Source: Sarcina sp. DSM 11001 (GTDB taxonomy: Bacteria; Bacillota; Clostridia; Lachnospirales; Lachnospiraceae). From it: DNA of 64,000 nt. Positions within the stretch are counted from its first letter, which is position 1; each line of letters begins with the position of its first letter. The notes under the pieces are model-generated. The model made no database searches. It had not been told where the DNA came from and was given only the letters and a program-made list of their open reading frames with translations. A program made the translations under genes and the position numbers. The stretch is taken from NCBI RefSeq assembly GCF_900101015.1, contig NZ_FNFZ01000015.1, forward strand, positions 1 through 64,000, given 5' to 3'. Below, one piece after another: positions 34,364-46,752 of this stretch.

Positions 34364-35119
34364 ATGGAACTGAAAATCTGCCATCTTTATCCCGATGTCC
34401 TGAATCTTTACGGGGACCGCGGAAATATATTGTGTCTGAAAAAACGTCTGGAGTGGCGCGGCATCAACTGCAGCGTGGACTCTGTCGGTATCGGCGAAAA
34501 AAACGCTTTGACTTCCTTCGATCTGTTTTTTATAGGAGGCGGACAGGACTTTGATCAGGAGATCCTCCTGGAGGATCTGCGCCTGCGCAAAGGCAGACAG
34601 ATCCGCTCCGCCCTGGAGGATGGAAAAACCTTTTTATGCATCTGCGGCGGCTATCAGATGATGGGCCATTACTATAAGACGCAGGAAGGGCATGTCTGTA
34701 AATTCCTGGGCGCCATCGATTTTTATACAGTCGGAGGAAAGAAGAGAATGATCGGAAACTATGCCTACAGGCTCAGAGATGATTCGGGAGCGGACACGAT
34801 CGTCGGCTTTGAAAACCACAGCGGACGAACGTACCTGGGAAATAACGTTCGCCCGCTGGGCACAGTGCTGAAGGGCTTCGGAAACAATGGAGAGGACAAA
34901 ACGGAAGGAGCGAGGTACAAAAACGCATTCTGTACCTACAGCCACGGGCCTGTCCTGCCCAAAAATCCTGTATTTGCAGATCTTATTCTGAAAACAGCCC
35001 TGACGAGAAAATACGGAAGCTGCAGCCTGGAGCCCCTGCAGGACGACTTCGAGAGCCAGGCCCATGATGCTGCCCTGCGGCAGGTGCTGCATCCTTCATG
35101 GTTTCCCTGGAGAAAATGA
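34364..35119 (+). CDS. gatD: Lipid II isoglutaminyl synthase, glutaminase subunit GatD
   Basis: A class I glutamine amidotransferase of 251 residues related to cobyric acid synthase glutaminase domains. The nucleophile is Cys94 in FLCICGGYQMMG, and the catalytic His is near 194 in TYSHGPVLPKNP. FIGGGQDFDQE at about 56-66 and ENHSGRTYLG are typical of GatD. It provides ammonia to MurT, and the adjacent murT gene supports this assignment. The product acts on lipid II at the inner face of the membrane. pyrG converges on it 70 bases downstream. Confidence 0.93.
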   Translation: MELKICHLYPDVLNLYGDRGNILCLKKRLEWRGINCSVDSVGIGEKNALTSFDLFFIGGGQDFDQEILLEDLRLRKGRQIRSALEDGKTFLCICGGYQMMGHYYKTQEGHVCKFLGAIDFYTVGGKKRMIGNYAYRLRDDSGADTIVGFENHSGRTYLGNNVRPLGTVLKGFGNNGEDKTEGARYKNAFCTYSHGPVLPKNPVFADLILKTALTRKYGSCSLEPLQDDFESQAHDAALRQVLHPSWFPWRK

Positions 35120-35190
35120 TGCAGAAGATGAAACCGGATCAAAGGAGACAGAGAAATGTCCCCTTGTCTCCTCCGACGGCTCGCCGGCCG

Positions 35191-37002
<1,812 letters not shown>

Positions 37003-37084
37003 GCGGAAAACATTGGGCTGCACGGCTGATTGCCCTCCCTGAGAACTTATTCCCTGTGTCAAGCGAAAAACATTCTACCTGTCT

Positions 37085-37154
37085 CTGGAATTTTACATCT
37101 GGAATTTACCGTCTGTAATTTATGCTCTGTAATTTATCATCTGGAATTTACTAT
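37085..37154. repeat. 14-nt tandem repeat, five copies
   Basis: Five consecutive units of CTGGAATTTACCGT type (CTGGAATTTTACAT, CTGGAATTTACCGT, CTGTAATTTATGCT, CTGTAATTTATCAT, CTGGAATTTACTAT) lie just upstream of the asnB promoter. Confidence 0.93.
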
Positions 37155-37171
37155 GGATTTTCCTGTCGCTA

Positions 37172-37300
37172 TTGACATTTACGGCGCAGTTTGCGATAAT
37201 CCACTTCATAAAGCGAATAATCGTATACATGAATACAGAAACGGCAAAGGCGCCGCATTTTCGGAGATGATCTCCCCGGAAAGCGCCTTTGCCGTTTTTT
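37172..37300 (+). promoter_or_regulatory. Attenuator leader of the asnB-carAB operon (shared GGCAAAGGCG motif)
   Basis: TTGACA (37172-37177), a 17-base spacer and GATAAT (37195-37200). Then come the box AATCGTATACATGAA (37219-37233) and a terminator with 5' arm GAAACGGCAAAGGCGC (37238-37253), 3' arm GCGCCTTTGCCG (37283-37294) and T6. Promoter, box and hairpin are closely similar to the murT leader, including the internal GAGATGATCTCC. The 5' arm can instead close CGGC-AAAGGC-GCCG. Confidence 0.87.
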
Positions 37301-37331
37301 ACGTAGTGACCCCGGTTATGAGGAGGTAAAC

Positions 37332-38951
37332 ATGTGCTCTATACTTGCTTACTGCGGACCCGGTGCTGATCCGGATATGATCGCAGGGATGATGGAAAAA
37401 ACAATCAGCAGAGGACCGGATGATACCAGGATCCTGAATACCGGCAGCGGGTATCTCGGATTTAACCGTCTTTCCATCATGGGACTGTCACCGGAGGGTA
37501 TGCAGCCCTTCACGCTGAGGGGCTCAGCAGTGGTTTGTAATGGTGAGCTGTATGGATTCAGGAGGATGCGGGAGATCCTGAAAAAGCACGGATATTCTTT
37601 TAAAAGTGATTCGGACTGTGAGATCATCCTGCCCATGTATGAGGAGTTCGGCCCGGACATGTTCCGCCTGTTTGACGCGGAGTTCGCGCTTGTGCTCTAT
37701 GACGCGGACACCGGGCAGTACATCGCGGCGCGGGATCCGGTCGGGATCCGCCCTCTCTATTACGGCAGAGATGGAAAGGGAATTCCTGTCTTTTCATCGG
37801 AGCCGAAGAGTCTGGTGGGAGTCTGCGGCAGGATCATGCCCTTCCCGCCCGGTCATTACGCAGTGATCAGAGCGTCCGGGGAAGGAAAGGGTGAAGCGCC
37901 TGTCATCCACCTGTATGAATACCGGCGGATCTGGGAGGCTGATCATGTCTGCTATGACGATATGGACAGGATCGCGGAAAACATCCATGACAAACTGACC
38001 CGGGGCATTGAAAAAAGGCTGGACGCGGACGCACCGGTGGGCTTTCTTCTCTCGGGCGGTCTGGATTCCTCCCTTGTCTGCGGCGTGTCGGCAAAGATTC
38101 TGGACCGCCCCCTGCAGACTTTTTCCATCGGTATGGACATTGACGCCATTGACCTCAAATATGCCCGGCAGGTGGCGGAATATATCGGGAGCGACCACCA
38201 CGAAGTCATCATGACGAGAGAGGATGTCATCGCCGCCCTGGAACCTGTGATCGCGGCCCTCGGTACCTGGGACATCACGACAGTGCGGGCTTCCATCGGC
38301 ATGTACCTTGTCTGTAAGTGGATCCATGAAAACACGGATATCCGGGTGATCCTGACCGGTGAGATCTCCGATGAGATCTTCGGCTACAAGTACACGGATT
38401 TTGCTCCCGACGCGGAATCCTTCCAAAAGGAATCTGAAAAGAGGATTCGGGAGATCCATATGTATGATGTCCTCCGCGCAGACCGCTGTATCAGCGTCCA
38501 CTCCCTTGAAGCCCGAGTCCCTTTCGGAGACCTGGATTTCGTGTCCTACTGCATGGATATCGATCCGGAAAAGAAGATGAACCGCTACGGCATAGGAAAA
38601 TATCTGCTGCGTCACGCCTTTGAAAAAGATGATCTGATCCCGCGGGACATCCTGATGCGCGAAAAGGCGGCCTTCTCCGACGCGGTGGGCCATTCCATGC
38701 GCCGCGACCTCATGGACTATGCAGAATCCCTGTATACAGATGAGGATTTTGAAACCCGTCGGCGAAAATACACCCACGCCAGGCCCTTCACAAAAGAATC
38801 TTTGCTTTATCGGGAGATTTTTGAAAAGTATTATCCCGGCCAGGCGGAAATGGTCATTGATTTCTGGATGCCCAACAAGAGCTGGGAGGGCTGTGATGTA
38901 AACGATCCTTCCGCCAGCGTTCTGTCCAACTATGGCGCCAGCGGGATCTAA
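37332..38951 (+). CDS. asnB: Asparagine synthase B (glutamine-hydrolysing)
   Basis: Converts aspartate, glutamine and ATP to asparagine. The start MCSILAYCG exposes the N-terminal Cys2 nucleophile of the Ntn-type glutaminase domain (1-195), with RGPDDTRI and NGELYGFRRMR. The synthetase domain has the PP-loop VGFLLSGGLDSSLVCG near 240 and the GEISDEIFGYKY motif near 345. The 539-residue length matches AsnB. It heads the operon asnB-carA-carB-PPDK-like with gaps of 32, 72 and 15 bases. An AGGAGG site precedes the ATG. Expression should depend on read-through of the leader terminator at 37238-37300. Confidence 0.95.
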   Translation: MCSILAYCGPGADPDMIAGMMEKTISRGPDDTRILNTGSGYLGFNRLSIMGLSPEGMQPFTLRGSAVVCNGELYGFRRMREILKKHGYSFKSDSDCEIILPMYEEFGPDMFRLFDAEFALVLYDADTGQYIAARDPVGIRPLYYGRDGKGIPVFSSEPKSLVGVCGRIMPFPPGHYAVIRASGEGKGEAPVIHLYEYRRIWEADHVCYDDMDRIAENIHDKLTRGIEKRLDADAPVGFLLSGGLDSSLVCGVSAKILDRPLQTFSIGMDIDAIDLKYARQVAEYIGSDHHEVIMTREDVIAALEPVIAALGTWDITTVRASIGMYLVCKWIHENTDIRVILTGEISDEIFGYKYTDFAPDAESFQKESEKRIREIHMYDVLRADRCISVHSLEARVPFGDLDFVSYCMDIDPEKKMNRYGIGKYLLRHAFEKDDLIPRDILMREKAAFSDAVGHSMRRDLMDYAESLYTDEDFETRRRKYTHARPFTKESLLYREIFEKYYPGQAEMVIDFWMPNKSWEGCDVNDPSASVLSNYGASGI

Positions 38952-38983
38952 CGGCAGCATGAACGGAGGTCTCAAACACTGAT

Positions 38984-40258
38984 ATGAAAGAAAAAATACG
39001 ACGCAAAATCATCCTGGAGGATGGGCGGGAATTCTACGGATACGCATTCGGAAGCCTGCAGGACAGGGTGTGTGAGATCGTTTTCAACACCTCCATGGCG
39101 GGCTACCAGGAGATCCTTTCGGACCTGTCCTATACCGATCAGGCAGTCGTAATGACCTATCCCCTGATAGGAAACTACGGTATGGCCGCAGAGGATTATG
39201 AATCGTGTATCCCTTCCATCGGAGCCATGATCGTCCGCGAATATAATGACGAGCCCTCTAACTATCGCAGCCGGCAGACTCTTGGAGAGGTGATGGAAAA
39301 AAACGGTATTCCCGGGATCACCGGCGTGGATACCCGCGCCCTGACCCGTTCGATCAGGGACTACGGCACCCGGAAAGCCCTCCTCGCGGATGCCTCTATG
39401 TCCACAGCCCGGGGACTCGAGATACTGCAGGAGACTGTTCTTTCGTCCGATGCAGTCTCCCGCGTGAGCTGTAGACAGCGGTGGGAATCCCCTCCGCTGC
39501 CTGCAGCGCGAGGCCTCGGGGGTGGGGCATCCCACCGAACAGGTACTGTGCCCGCTTTACTGTCTGCCTCGGGATGCCTCGGGAGTGGAGCTCTGTCGAT
39601 TGAGGATCTTTCTCTTGCCGCAGATCAGCCAGGCATTGCTGTTTCCCGGGCCGCGGCATCCTCTGTGGATCCCATCACAGGATCGCAGACAAAAAAAGCC
39701 CTGCATGTCGCTGCCATAGACTGCGGGATAAAGCGGAATATTATCCGCTCCCTGAACAGGCTGGGCTGCCATGTGACGATCGTACCATGGAATACAGGCG
39801 CTGACGAGATCCGGTCCCTGTGCCCTGACGGGATCCTGATCTCCAACGGCCCCGGAGATCCGACGGATGTACCTGAGACGATCGCGGCTGTCCGCTCCCT
39901 GCTCGGCAGTTTTCCCGTTTTCGGGATCTGTCTGGGCCACCAGATCCTGTCTCTGGCCTACGGAGCCCACACCTATAAACTCAAGTTCGGCCACCGGGGC
40001 GGCAACCATCCCGTCAAAAATCTGGCGACGGGAAAGATCGAGATCACATCCCAGAACCACTCCTATGCCATAGAGAAGGAAAGCCTTCCGGCGACTCCTC
40101 TTAAGACAACGCATATCAACCTCCTGGATCAGACCATCGAAGGTGTGGAATGCACGGCTGACGGCGCTTTCGGCGTGCAGTACCATCCCGAGAGCGCTCC
40201 CGGCCCGCAGGACAGTGCATATCTGTTCAGTAAGTTCCTGAAAGCCATGCGCAACTGA
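38984..40258 (+). CDS. carA: Carbamoyl-phosphate synthase small (glutaminase) subunit, with an insertion
   Basis: Supplies ammonia from glutamine to CarB. It has the N-terminal CarA domain (LEDGREFYGYAFG, EIVFNTSMAGYQEILSD, GITGVDTRALTRSIRD) and the class I glutaminase with the nucleophile Cys near 314 in FGICLGHQILSLA and the His in VQYHPESAPGP. The 424 residues exceed the usual 350-380. About residues 152-238 form a Gly/Ala/Ser/Pro-rich insertion between the two domains, without known motifs and with local repeats in its DNA. The insertion falls at the interdomain linker and may be tolerated. Translation is probably coupled to asnB. Confidence 0.94.
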   Translation: MKEKIRRKIILEDGREFYGYAFGSLQDRVCEIVFNTSMAGYQEILSDLSYTDQAVVMTYPLIGNYGMAAEDYESCIPSIGAMIVREYNDEPSNYRSRQTLGEVMEKNGIPGITGVDTRALTRSIRDYGTRKALLADASMSTARGLEILQETVLSSDAVSRVSCRQRWESPPLPAARGLGGGASHRTGTVPALLSASGCLGSGALSIEDLSLAADQPGIAVSRAAASSVDPITGSQTKKALHVAAIDCGIKRNIIRSLNRLGCHVTIVPWNTGADEIRSLCPDGILISNGPGDPTDVPETIAAVRSLLGSFPVFGICLGHQILSLAYGAHTYKLKFGHRGGNHPVKNLATGKIEITSQNHSYAIEKESLPATPLKTTHINLLDQTIEGVECTADGAFGVQYHPESAPGPQDSAYLFSKFLKAMRN

Positions 40259-40330
40259 CCCGTTGTTTTTTATTTTCAAAATTTATTTCCAAAACCATAC
40301 TCTGGTAACGATGGATACAGGAGGCTTAGC

Positions 40331-43300
40331 ATGCCCAAGAGAAAAGAAATCAATAAAGTCCTTGTGATCGGTTCGGGACCCATCGTGATCGGGCAGGCGG
40401 CGGAGTTCGATTATGCCGGCACCCAGGCCTGTCTGGCGCTGAAGGAGGAGGGCTGCGAGGTGATCCTGTGCAACTCCAATCCGGCGACGATCATGACGGA
40501 TACGTCGATTGCTGACAAGGTATATATGGAGCCTCTGACTCTGGAATACGTCGCCAGAATTATCCGCTACGAGCGCCCGGATGCCATCCTTCCGGGGATT
40601 GGGGGCCAGACCGGCCTCAACCTCGCCGTGCAGCTGGAGAAGAAAGGTGTGCTGGCTGAATGCGGGACGGAGCTGTTGGGTACCAAAAGCAGTTCCATAG
40701 AGAAGGCGGAGGACCGCGAACTTTTCAAGGAGCTGTGTGAGGAACTCGGGGAGCCGGTCCTGCCCTCTGAAACTGCTCATAATATAGACGAAGGACTGGC
40801 GGCCGTCCGCCGGATCGGCTTTCCCGTCGTCCTGCGCCCGGCTTTTACCCTGGGCGGCACCGGCGGGGGATTTGCGGAGAATGAAGAGGAATTTTTGTCT
40901 CTCATGAAAAATGCCCTGGCCTTGTCTCCCGTGCAGGAGGTCCTGATTGAAAAGAGCGTCAAGGGCTTCAAAGAGATCGAGTATGAGGTCATGCGGGACA
41001 AAAATGACACCGCCGTCACTATCTGCAACATGGAAAATATCGACCCGGTGGGCATCCACACCGGGGATTCCATCGTGGTCTGTCCCTCCCAGACTCTCAC
41101 CAACAAGGAGTACCATATGCTCCGGGACAGCGCCCTCCGGGTGATCCGGGCGCTGGAGATCGAGGGCGGCTGCAACGTCCAGTTTGCCCTGGATCCCGCA
41201 TCTTTTCAGTACTATCTCATTGAGGTCAATCCCCGCGTGTCCCGTTCCTCCGCCCTGGCTTCCAAGGCCAGCGGCTATCCCATCGCCCGTGTCTCCGCCA
41301 AGATTGGAATCGGAATGACCCTGGATGAGATCATGCTGGCCAATACACCCGCCTGCTTTGAGCCAGCTCTTGACTATGTGGTCACCAAGATGCCCCGTTT
41401 TCCTTTTGACAAGTTTGCGGATGCCAACAACACTCTCTCGACCCAGATGAAGGCCACCGGCGAAGTCATGAGCGTGGGAAGGACGATGGAGGAGAGCCTG
41501 CTGAAGGCTGTCCGCGCCCTTGAGACCGGTCATTTCCATCTGTATGATCCCAAATTTGACCGTATGGAAAAAGAAGACCTGCTGCAGTATATCCACGAGG
41601 GCAGGGACGACAGAATCTTTGCCATAGCGAAGCTCCTCCGGGACGGGACAGAGAAAAAGGACTCATGGAAGAGTGAAACAGAGAAAAAGAAACCAGAGGA
41701 AAAGGAGACAGAGAATAAGGAGACTGAGAATAAAGAGAAAGAGACAGGATTAGAAAAAGAGACAGGATTAGAAAAAGAGACAGAAAAAGGAAACGGATAT
41801 GAGATAGAAAACAAAACAAAAGACGAGGCAGTAAAAGAGATATTTAAAAGAACCGGGATCGATCCCCTTTTTATCCGTGTATTCCGGAGGATCGTAGAGG
41901 AGGAAGAGCGCCTTCGTCAGAATCCCGGAGACACAGAGGAATTGTGGATAGCCAAGCGCATGGGCTTTTCAGACCGGGCGGTCAGTGTGCTCTGGAACAT
42001 GACCGAGGAGCAGGTCTTTTCCTTTCGCCAGGAAAAAAAGATCGTTCCTGTCTATAAGATGATCGACACCTGTGCCTCCGAATTTGAGAGTTATGTCCCC
42101 TATTTTTATTCGACCTATGAAGAAGAGAACGAGGCCCTTCCCGTCGGGGATTCAGAGAACAGAGGCGTTGGAGCCAAATACAGGGAAAGAAATTTCAGGG
42201 AGAAGAATTTTTCCGGCAGCAGCCTCAGAAAAATCATAGTCCTGGGATCGGGACCGATCAGGATCGGCCAGGGCGTGGAATTCGATTACTCGACGGTCCA
42301 CGCCGTCCAGACCATCCGCAGGGCAGGTTATGAGGCGATCATTATCAATAACAATCCGGAGACGGTGTCCACGGACTACACCTGCTCCGACAAACTCTAT
42401 TTCGAGCCTCTGACCGTCGAGGACGTGATGAATGTGATCGCGATGGAAAAGCCCGAGGGCATCATTGCGACCCTTGGCGGACAGACAGCCATCAACCTGG
42501 CGGAGCCCCTTCACAAGAGGGGCGTCAGGATCATCGGTACAGACTGCGACGCCATCGAGCGGGCGGAAAACAGGGACTGCTTTGAAAAGCTTCTGGAGGA
42601 GCTGGAGATCCCGCAGCCCAAAGGGCATGCGGTCACGTCTGTTGAGGCGGGGATCCGGGCCGCCGCTGAGATCGGCTACCCCGTCCTGGTGCGGCCCAGC
42701 TTTGTCCTGGGCGGCCGCGCCATGCAGATCGTCGGCAAGGAGGAAGAACTGTACGAATATCTTCAGACTGCCGTTGAGATCGACGCCGACAAGCCGGTCC
42801 TTGTGGACAAGTATATACGGGGCAAAGAAGTGGAAGTGGACGCGGTCTGTGACGGCGTCGATGTTTTCGTCCCCGGCATTATGGAACTGGTCGAGAGGAC
42901 CGGCGTACACTCCGGCGATTCCATCAGCGTCTATCCCCCCTACAGCCTTTCCTCGTCTGTCCGGAACCTGATTCTGGACTACACGAAGAGGCTGGGGCTG
43001 GGGATCGGGATCAGAGGGCTTTTTAACATCCAGTTCATCGTGGACCGCGATGACCGGGTCTATATCATCGAGGTCAACCCCAGATCCTCCAGGACTGTGC
43101 CTTTTCTCTCCAAAGCCACCGGCTGGAGCCTGGCGGATATCGCGACCCTGGTGAGTCTTGGCGTGTCCCTGCGGGAACAGGGGATCACGCAGGAGGCGGT
43201 CGGGACATGGAAAAGGGCAGATTTTACAGCGGCGGCTTCCTTCCGGAATATACCTGCATCCACGTGTCAGGAAAATCTTCCGGGCGCAAACAGTCATTAT

Positions 43301-43936
43301 CCGAAGAAGTTCGTTTCATTTACAGGACAGGGAGTTTTTCCGGGAAGACCGGTTTTGTCAGCCATTTACCCCCGGGAAAAAGAACGCTGTTATGTCAAGG
43401 TTCCGGCTTTTTCTTTTTCAAAACTTCTGGGCATGGATGCCTATCTGTCTCCAGAGATGAAATCGACCGGGGAAGCGATCGGATATGACAGGAAACTTCA
43501 CAGAGCCATGTACAAAGCCATGATCGCTTCGGGAGTGCGCCTGCGCAGCTACGGTACGGTGGTGGTGAGCGTCGCCGATGAGGACAAGCTGGAGACCATC
43601 CCGCTGATCCGCCGCTTTTACGATATGGGATTCAACATCGAAGCTTCGACCCTGACAGGAGAATATCTGGAAGAAGCGGGCATCCGGACCAGGATCCGCC
43701 GCAAACCCAGTGAGGGCAGCGAAGAGATCCTGGACATCATCCGGACCGGTTTTGTGAGCTATGTGATCAACACCCGGGCCATTCTTTCCGGAGTCCACTA
43801 CGGAGACGGAATCCGCATAAGGACCTGCGCTGCTCAGAACAATGTTCCCATGCTGACTTCCCTGGACACAGTCCGCATGCTGCTGGATGTCCTGGAGGAG
43901 ATGACCATGGGCATTTCCACGATTGATGCTGTATGA
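40331..43936 (+). CDS. carB: Carbamoyl-phosphate synthase large subunit, with a repeat insertion
   Basis: Makes carbamoyl phosphate from bicarbonate, ammonia and two ATP. Both ATP-grasp halves are complete ([49 protein letters not shown]), and the C-terminal MGS-like regulatory domain is present ([12 protein letters not shown]). At 1201 residues it is about 130 longer than usual. Residues 437-503 are a Lys/Glu-rich insertion with tandem ETENK and ETGLEK units, placed in the oligomerisation region between the halves. Smaller extra segments are near 613-635. It overlaps the operon logic of carA upstream. The core looks functional. Whether the insertion alters allosteric control is unknown. Confidence 0.95.
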   Translation: MPKRKEINKVLVIGSGPIVIGQAAEFDYAGTQACLALKEEGCEVILCNSNPATIMTDTSIADKVYMEPLTLEYVARIIRYERPDAILPGIGGQTGLNLAVQLEKKGVLAECGTELLGTKSSSIEKAEDRELFKELCEELGEPVLPSETAHNIDEGLAAVRRIGFPVVLRPAFTLGGTGGGFAENEEEFLSLMKNALALSPVQEVLIEKSVKGFKEIEYEVMRDKNDTAVTICNMENIDPVGIHTGDSIVVCPSQTLTNKEYHMLRDSALRVIRALEIEGGCNVQFALDPASFQYYLIEVNPRVSRSSALASKASGYPIARVSAKIGIGMTLDEIMLANTPACFEPALDYVVTKMPRFPFDKFADANNTLSTQMKATGEVMSVGRTMEESLLKAVRALETGHFHLYDPKFDRMEKEDLLQYIHEGRDDRIFAIAKLLRDGTEKKDSWKSETEKKKPEEKETENKETENKEKETGLEKETGLEKETEKGNGYEIENKTKDEAVKEIFKRTGIDPLFIRVFRRIVEEEERLRQNPGDTEELWIAKRMGFSDRAVSVLWNMTEEQVFSFRQEKKIVPVYKMIDTCASEFESYVPYFYSTYEEENEALPVGDSENRGVGAKYRERNFREKNFSGSSLRKIIVLGSGPIRIGQGVEFDYSTVHAVQTIRRAGYEAIIINNNPETVSTDYTCSDKLYFEPLTVEDVMNVIAMEKPEGIIATLGGQTAINLAEPLHKRGVRIIGTDCDAIERAENRDCFEKLLEELEIPQPKGHAVTSVEAGIRAAAEIGYPVLVRPSFVLGGRAMQIVGKEEELYEYLQTAVEIDADKPVLVDKYIRGKEVEVDAVCDGVDVFVPGIMELVERTGVHSGDSISVYPPYSLSSSVRNLILDYTKRLGLGIGIRGLFNIQFIVDRDDRVYIIEVNPRSSRTVPFLSKATGWSLADIATLVSLGVSLREQGITQEAVGTWKRADFTAAASFRNIPASTCQENLPGANSHYPKKFVSFTGQGVFPGRPVLSAIYPREKERCYVKVPAFSFSKLLGMDAYLSPEMKSTGEAIGYDRKLHRAMYKAMIASGVRLRSYGTVVVSVADEDKLETIPLIRRFYDMGFNIEASTLTGEYLEEAGIRTRIRRKPSEGSEEILDIIRTGFVSYVINTRAILSGVHYGDGIRIRTCAAQNNVPMLTSLDTVRMLLDVLEEMTMGISTIDAV

Positions 43937-43951
43937 GGAAGGAGGTATCCT

Positions 43952-46555
43952 ATGGCGGCATTTGAAAAGATCAAATCGGGCATTCCCGCGATGGATGACG
44001 CCCTGCATTGCATCCGTCTGGGCGACAATGTGGTCTGGCAGGTCAGTTCGCTGGATGAATTCCGCGCGGTCGCGGTCCCCTTTGTGGAGCAGGCGATCCG
44101 GGACGGGAGGAATCTCTTATACATCCGGTTCGCGGAGCATGAGCCGATCCTGCCCGAGATGGAGGGCCTCCGTGTCGTACACGTGCCCCTGTCGCACCGG
44201 TTCGAGACTTTTACTGTCGAGATCCACAACATCATCGAAAAAGAGGGTTTCGACGCTTTTTATGTTTTTGACTGTCTTTCGGAACTGGAGGCGGCCTGGG
44301 CGACAGATCTTCTGATGGGGGATTTCTTTCATCTGACCTGTCCCTTTTTGTTCATACTGGATACAGTGGCCTATTTTCCGGTGATCCGGGGAAGGCACTC
44401 TTTTGATGCCATTGCCAAGATCCGGGACACGACCCAGTTGTTTCTGGATGTCTTCCCCAATGAGGATCTCCCCTCCACAATGTATGTGCGGCCCAAAAAG
44501 GTCTGGCGCAGGGAGTCGGCCACCATGTTCCTGCCTCACCTGTTTGAGCCGGCGAAAGGGACTTTTGTACCGGAGACGGACGGGGTCCGGGTGAGCCGCT
44601 TTTACCAGAGGATGAATAAGGCAAACGCGGCGGTCAACCAGAGCATGGACAGCTGGGAGCGCTTTTTTCAGAAGACAAGAATCAAATATGAGAGCGGCAT
44701 GGATGTCACGGAGGAATGCGGCAGGCTCTGCAATATCATGCTTTCCAGGGACGAAAGACTGAGGGAGCTCATCAAGGAGCACTTCAGGCCGGAGGACTAT
44801 TTTGAGATCCATGACAGGATGGTGGGCACGGGCATGATCGGAGGCAAGGCCACCGGCATGCTGCTCTCCAGAAAGCTGACAGAAAACCTGCGGCCGGATA
44901 TCTACAGCCGCATTGAACCCCACGACTCTTTTTACATCGGGTCGGATGTCTTTTATACCTATATCGTGGACAACGGCTTCTGGGATCTGAGAGTGCGGCA
45001 GCGCACGGAGGAGGGGTATTTTGCCCTGGCGGAGGAGTCCAGGCAGAAGCTTTTGAGCGGCCGTTTTTCGGACGCGATGGAAGAGGAGTTCCGCCGGATC
45101 CTGGAATACTATGGGAGCGACCCGGTTATCGTGCGGTCGAGCTCTATCCTGGAGGACGGCTTCGGAAATGCTTTTGCGGGCAAATACGAGTCTGTTTTCT
45201 GTGCGGGAAACGGGTCGCCGGACGAGCGCCTGGAGACCTTTGAACAGGCAGTCCGGACGGTCTATGCCAGCACGATGAGCCTGTCGGCCCTGGATTACCG
45301 CAAGCGCAGGGGCCTCGACAAGCGGGACGAGCAGATGGCGATTCTGGTACAGCGCGTATCCGGTTCGCGGTATGAGGACTTCTACATGCCTTGCGCGGCC
45401 GGCGTGGGCTACTCCATCAGTCCCTACAGGTTCGGGATGGAACATCCCAGTGAGGGCATGCTGCGCCTGGTCATGGGACTGGGGACGGCGGCGGTGGACC
45501 GGCGGACAGGCTCCTACCCGCGTATGGTAATGATGGAGGATCCCACCAGGGTCACCATGACCACGTCATCGGAAAAGCATCAGTTTTCCCAGCGTCTGGT
45601 GGACGCTGTCAGCTTTGCGAGCGGCCAGGTGGAGGGCTTCGACCCGGAGAAGATCCGGAAGGAGATCCCGTCCTATATGACCCGGCTCCTTCTGTCCCAC
45701 GACTGGGACGCCGAGAGAATGTTCCGGGACAGGGGACAGGACCGGCTGATCTACTATGTTTCCTGCGACGGTCTGGTAAAAAACAAACAGCTCATGGACG
45801 ATATGCGGGGGATCCTCCAGCTCCTCAAGGAGGCCTATGTGTATCCCGTTGATATCGAGTACACGATCAACATTGATCCCTCCGGAGACTATGTCATTGA
45901 CCTGCTCCAGTGCCGCCCTCTGCAGCAGACAAAAGAGGGAGATCCGGTGGTCGTTCCCGAGGTCCGGGCGGATAAAATTTTCCTCGAGACAAAACAGGTC
46001 TCCATGGGCTTTTCCCGGACTTTCCCGGTGGATCTGGTGGTCTATGTCGATCCGATCGCCTATTACCAGATGCCCTACCGCGACAAATTCAGAGTGCGGG
46101 ACATCTTGTCCGCCATAAACTGGAAGCTGCGCGGAAAAGGGAAGAGGATGCTGCTCCTTACCCCCGGGCGTATCTGCACCTCCTCGGCGGAGCTGGGCGT
46201 CCCCTCCGCTTTCGCAGATATCAGCGAATTTGATATGATCGTGGAGATCTCCGAATCGAAGGCGGGCTACATACCGGAGCTGAGCTACGGCAGCCACATC
46301 TTCCAGGACCTCGTGGAAGCCGGCATCCTCTACACCGCCGTCTTTGAGACAGAAAGCACCGTCCATTTTGCCCCGGAGCTCCTCGGCCGGTGTGAGAACA
46401 GACTTGCCGGGTATGCCGAAAACGCCGGCGGCCTGTCCGGGATCGTCAAGGTGTGGGAGACCGAAAATACCGGACTCACTCTCTATTACGACATGTCCAG
46501 AGAGCACCTCATGGTCGCGATGGAAGAAACTCCAGCCCGGGACAGGACAGAATGA
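43952..46555 (+). CDS. PEP/pyruvate-binding domain protein with a RecA-like N-terminal domain
   Basis: An 867-residue protein starting 15 bases after carB, with an AAGGAGG site. Residues 1-210 resemble a KaiC/RecA-like fold (SGIPAMDDALHCIRLGDNVVWQ, LLYIRF, FYVFDCLSEL, LFILDTVAYF), but the Walker A lysine-threonine is absent (GDNVVWQVSSLDEF). From about 290 comes the pyruvate phosphate dikinase N-terminal ATP-grasp-like domain (GTGMIGGKATGMLLSRKL, DPVIVRSSSILEDGFGNAFAGKYES, MAILVQRV, VDIEYTINIDPSGDYVIDLLQCRP). The PPDK/PEP-synthase phosphohistidine and PEP-binding barrel domains are not visible, so it is not an ordinary PEP synthase. Co-transcription with carAB suggests a link to carbamoyl phosphate or energy status. 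Function is unknown. Confidence 0.8.
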   Translation: MAAFEKIKSGIPAMDDALHCIRLGDNVVWQVSSLDEFRAVAVPFVEQAIRDGRNLLYIRFAEHEPILPEMEGLRVVHVPLSHRFETFTVEIHNIIEKEGFDAFYVFDCLSELEAAWATDLLMGDFFHLTCPFLFILDTVAYFPVIRGRHSFDAIAKIRDTTQLFLDVFPNEDLPSTMYVRPKKVWRRESATMFLPHLFEPAKGTFVPETDGVRVSRFYQRMNKANAAVNQSMDSWERFFQKTRIKYESGMDVTEECGRLCNIMLSRDERLRELIKEHFRPEDYFEIHDRMVGTGMIGGKATGMLLSRKLTENLRPDIYSRIEPHDSFYIGSDVFYTYIVDNGFWDLRVRQRTEEGYFALAEESRQKLLSGRFSDAMEEEFRRILEYYGSDPVIVRSSSILEDGFGNAFAGKYESVFCAGNGSPDERLETFEQAVRTVYASTMSLSALDYRKRRGLDKRDEQMAILVQRVSGSRYEDFYMPCAAGVGYSISPYRFGMEHPSEGMLRLVMGLGTAAVDRRTGSYPRMVMMEDPTRVTMTTSSEKHQFSQRLVDAVSFASGQVEGFDPEKIRKEIPSYMTRLLLSHDWDAERMFRDRGQDRLIYYVSCDGLVKNKQLMDDMRGILQLLKEAYVYPVDIEYTINIDPSGDYVIDLLQCRPLQQTKEGDPVVVPEVRADKIFLETKQVSMGFSRTFPVDLVVYVDPIAYYQMPYRDKFRVRDILSAINWKLRGKGKRMLLLTPGRICTSSAELGVPSAFADISEFDMIVEISESKAGYIPELSYGSHIFQDLVEAGILYTAVFETESTVHFAPELLGRCENRLAGYAENAGGLSGIVKVWETENTGLTLYYDMSREHLMVAMEETPARDRTE

Positions 46556-46562
46556 AACTTTC

Positions 46563-46658
46563 TTGACACATGTCTGCTCTTTGGATAGAATACCAGTCTG
46601 CAGGCAAAGGCGTCTGCAGGAATGATCGATCGTACCTGCAGGCGCCTCTGCGCATTTT
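46563..46658 (+). promoter_or_regulatory. Attenuator leader of guaA (shared GGCAAAGGCG motif)
   Basis: TTGACA (46563-46568), a 17-base spacer and TAGAAT (46586-46591) begin eight bases after the upstream stop codon. The transcript enters at once a switch-like hairpin. The segment 46598-46619 can form an 8-bp stem (CTGCAGGC with GTCTGCAG) closing hexaloop AAAGGC, or 46598-46620 can pair with CCTGCAGGCGCCTCTGCGCA (46635-46654) as a terminator ending in TTTT. The two structures exclude each other. Confidence 0.85.
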
Positions 46659-46725
46659 CGCAGATTATAAAGTATATTTTTTGCAGATTTTAAACAATAT
46701 TTTTTGCAGATTTTAAACAATATTT
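46657..46725. repeat. 22-24 nt AT-rich tandem repeat, three copies, upstream of guaA
   Basis: Units of TTGCAGATTTTAAACAATAT plus a T-run occur three times (46657-46680, 46681-46703, 46704-46725) between the guaA terminator and the ribosome site. Confidence 0.92.
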
Positions 46726-46752
46726 TTGCGGTTTGAAAAACGGAGGGCGGAG

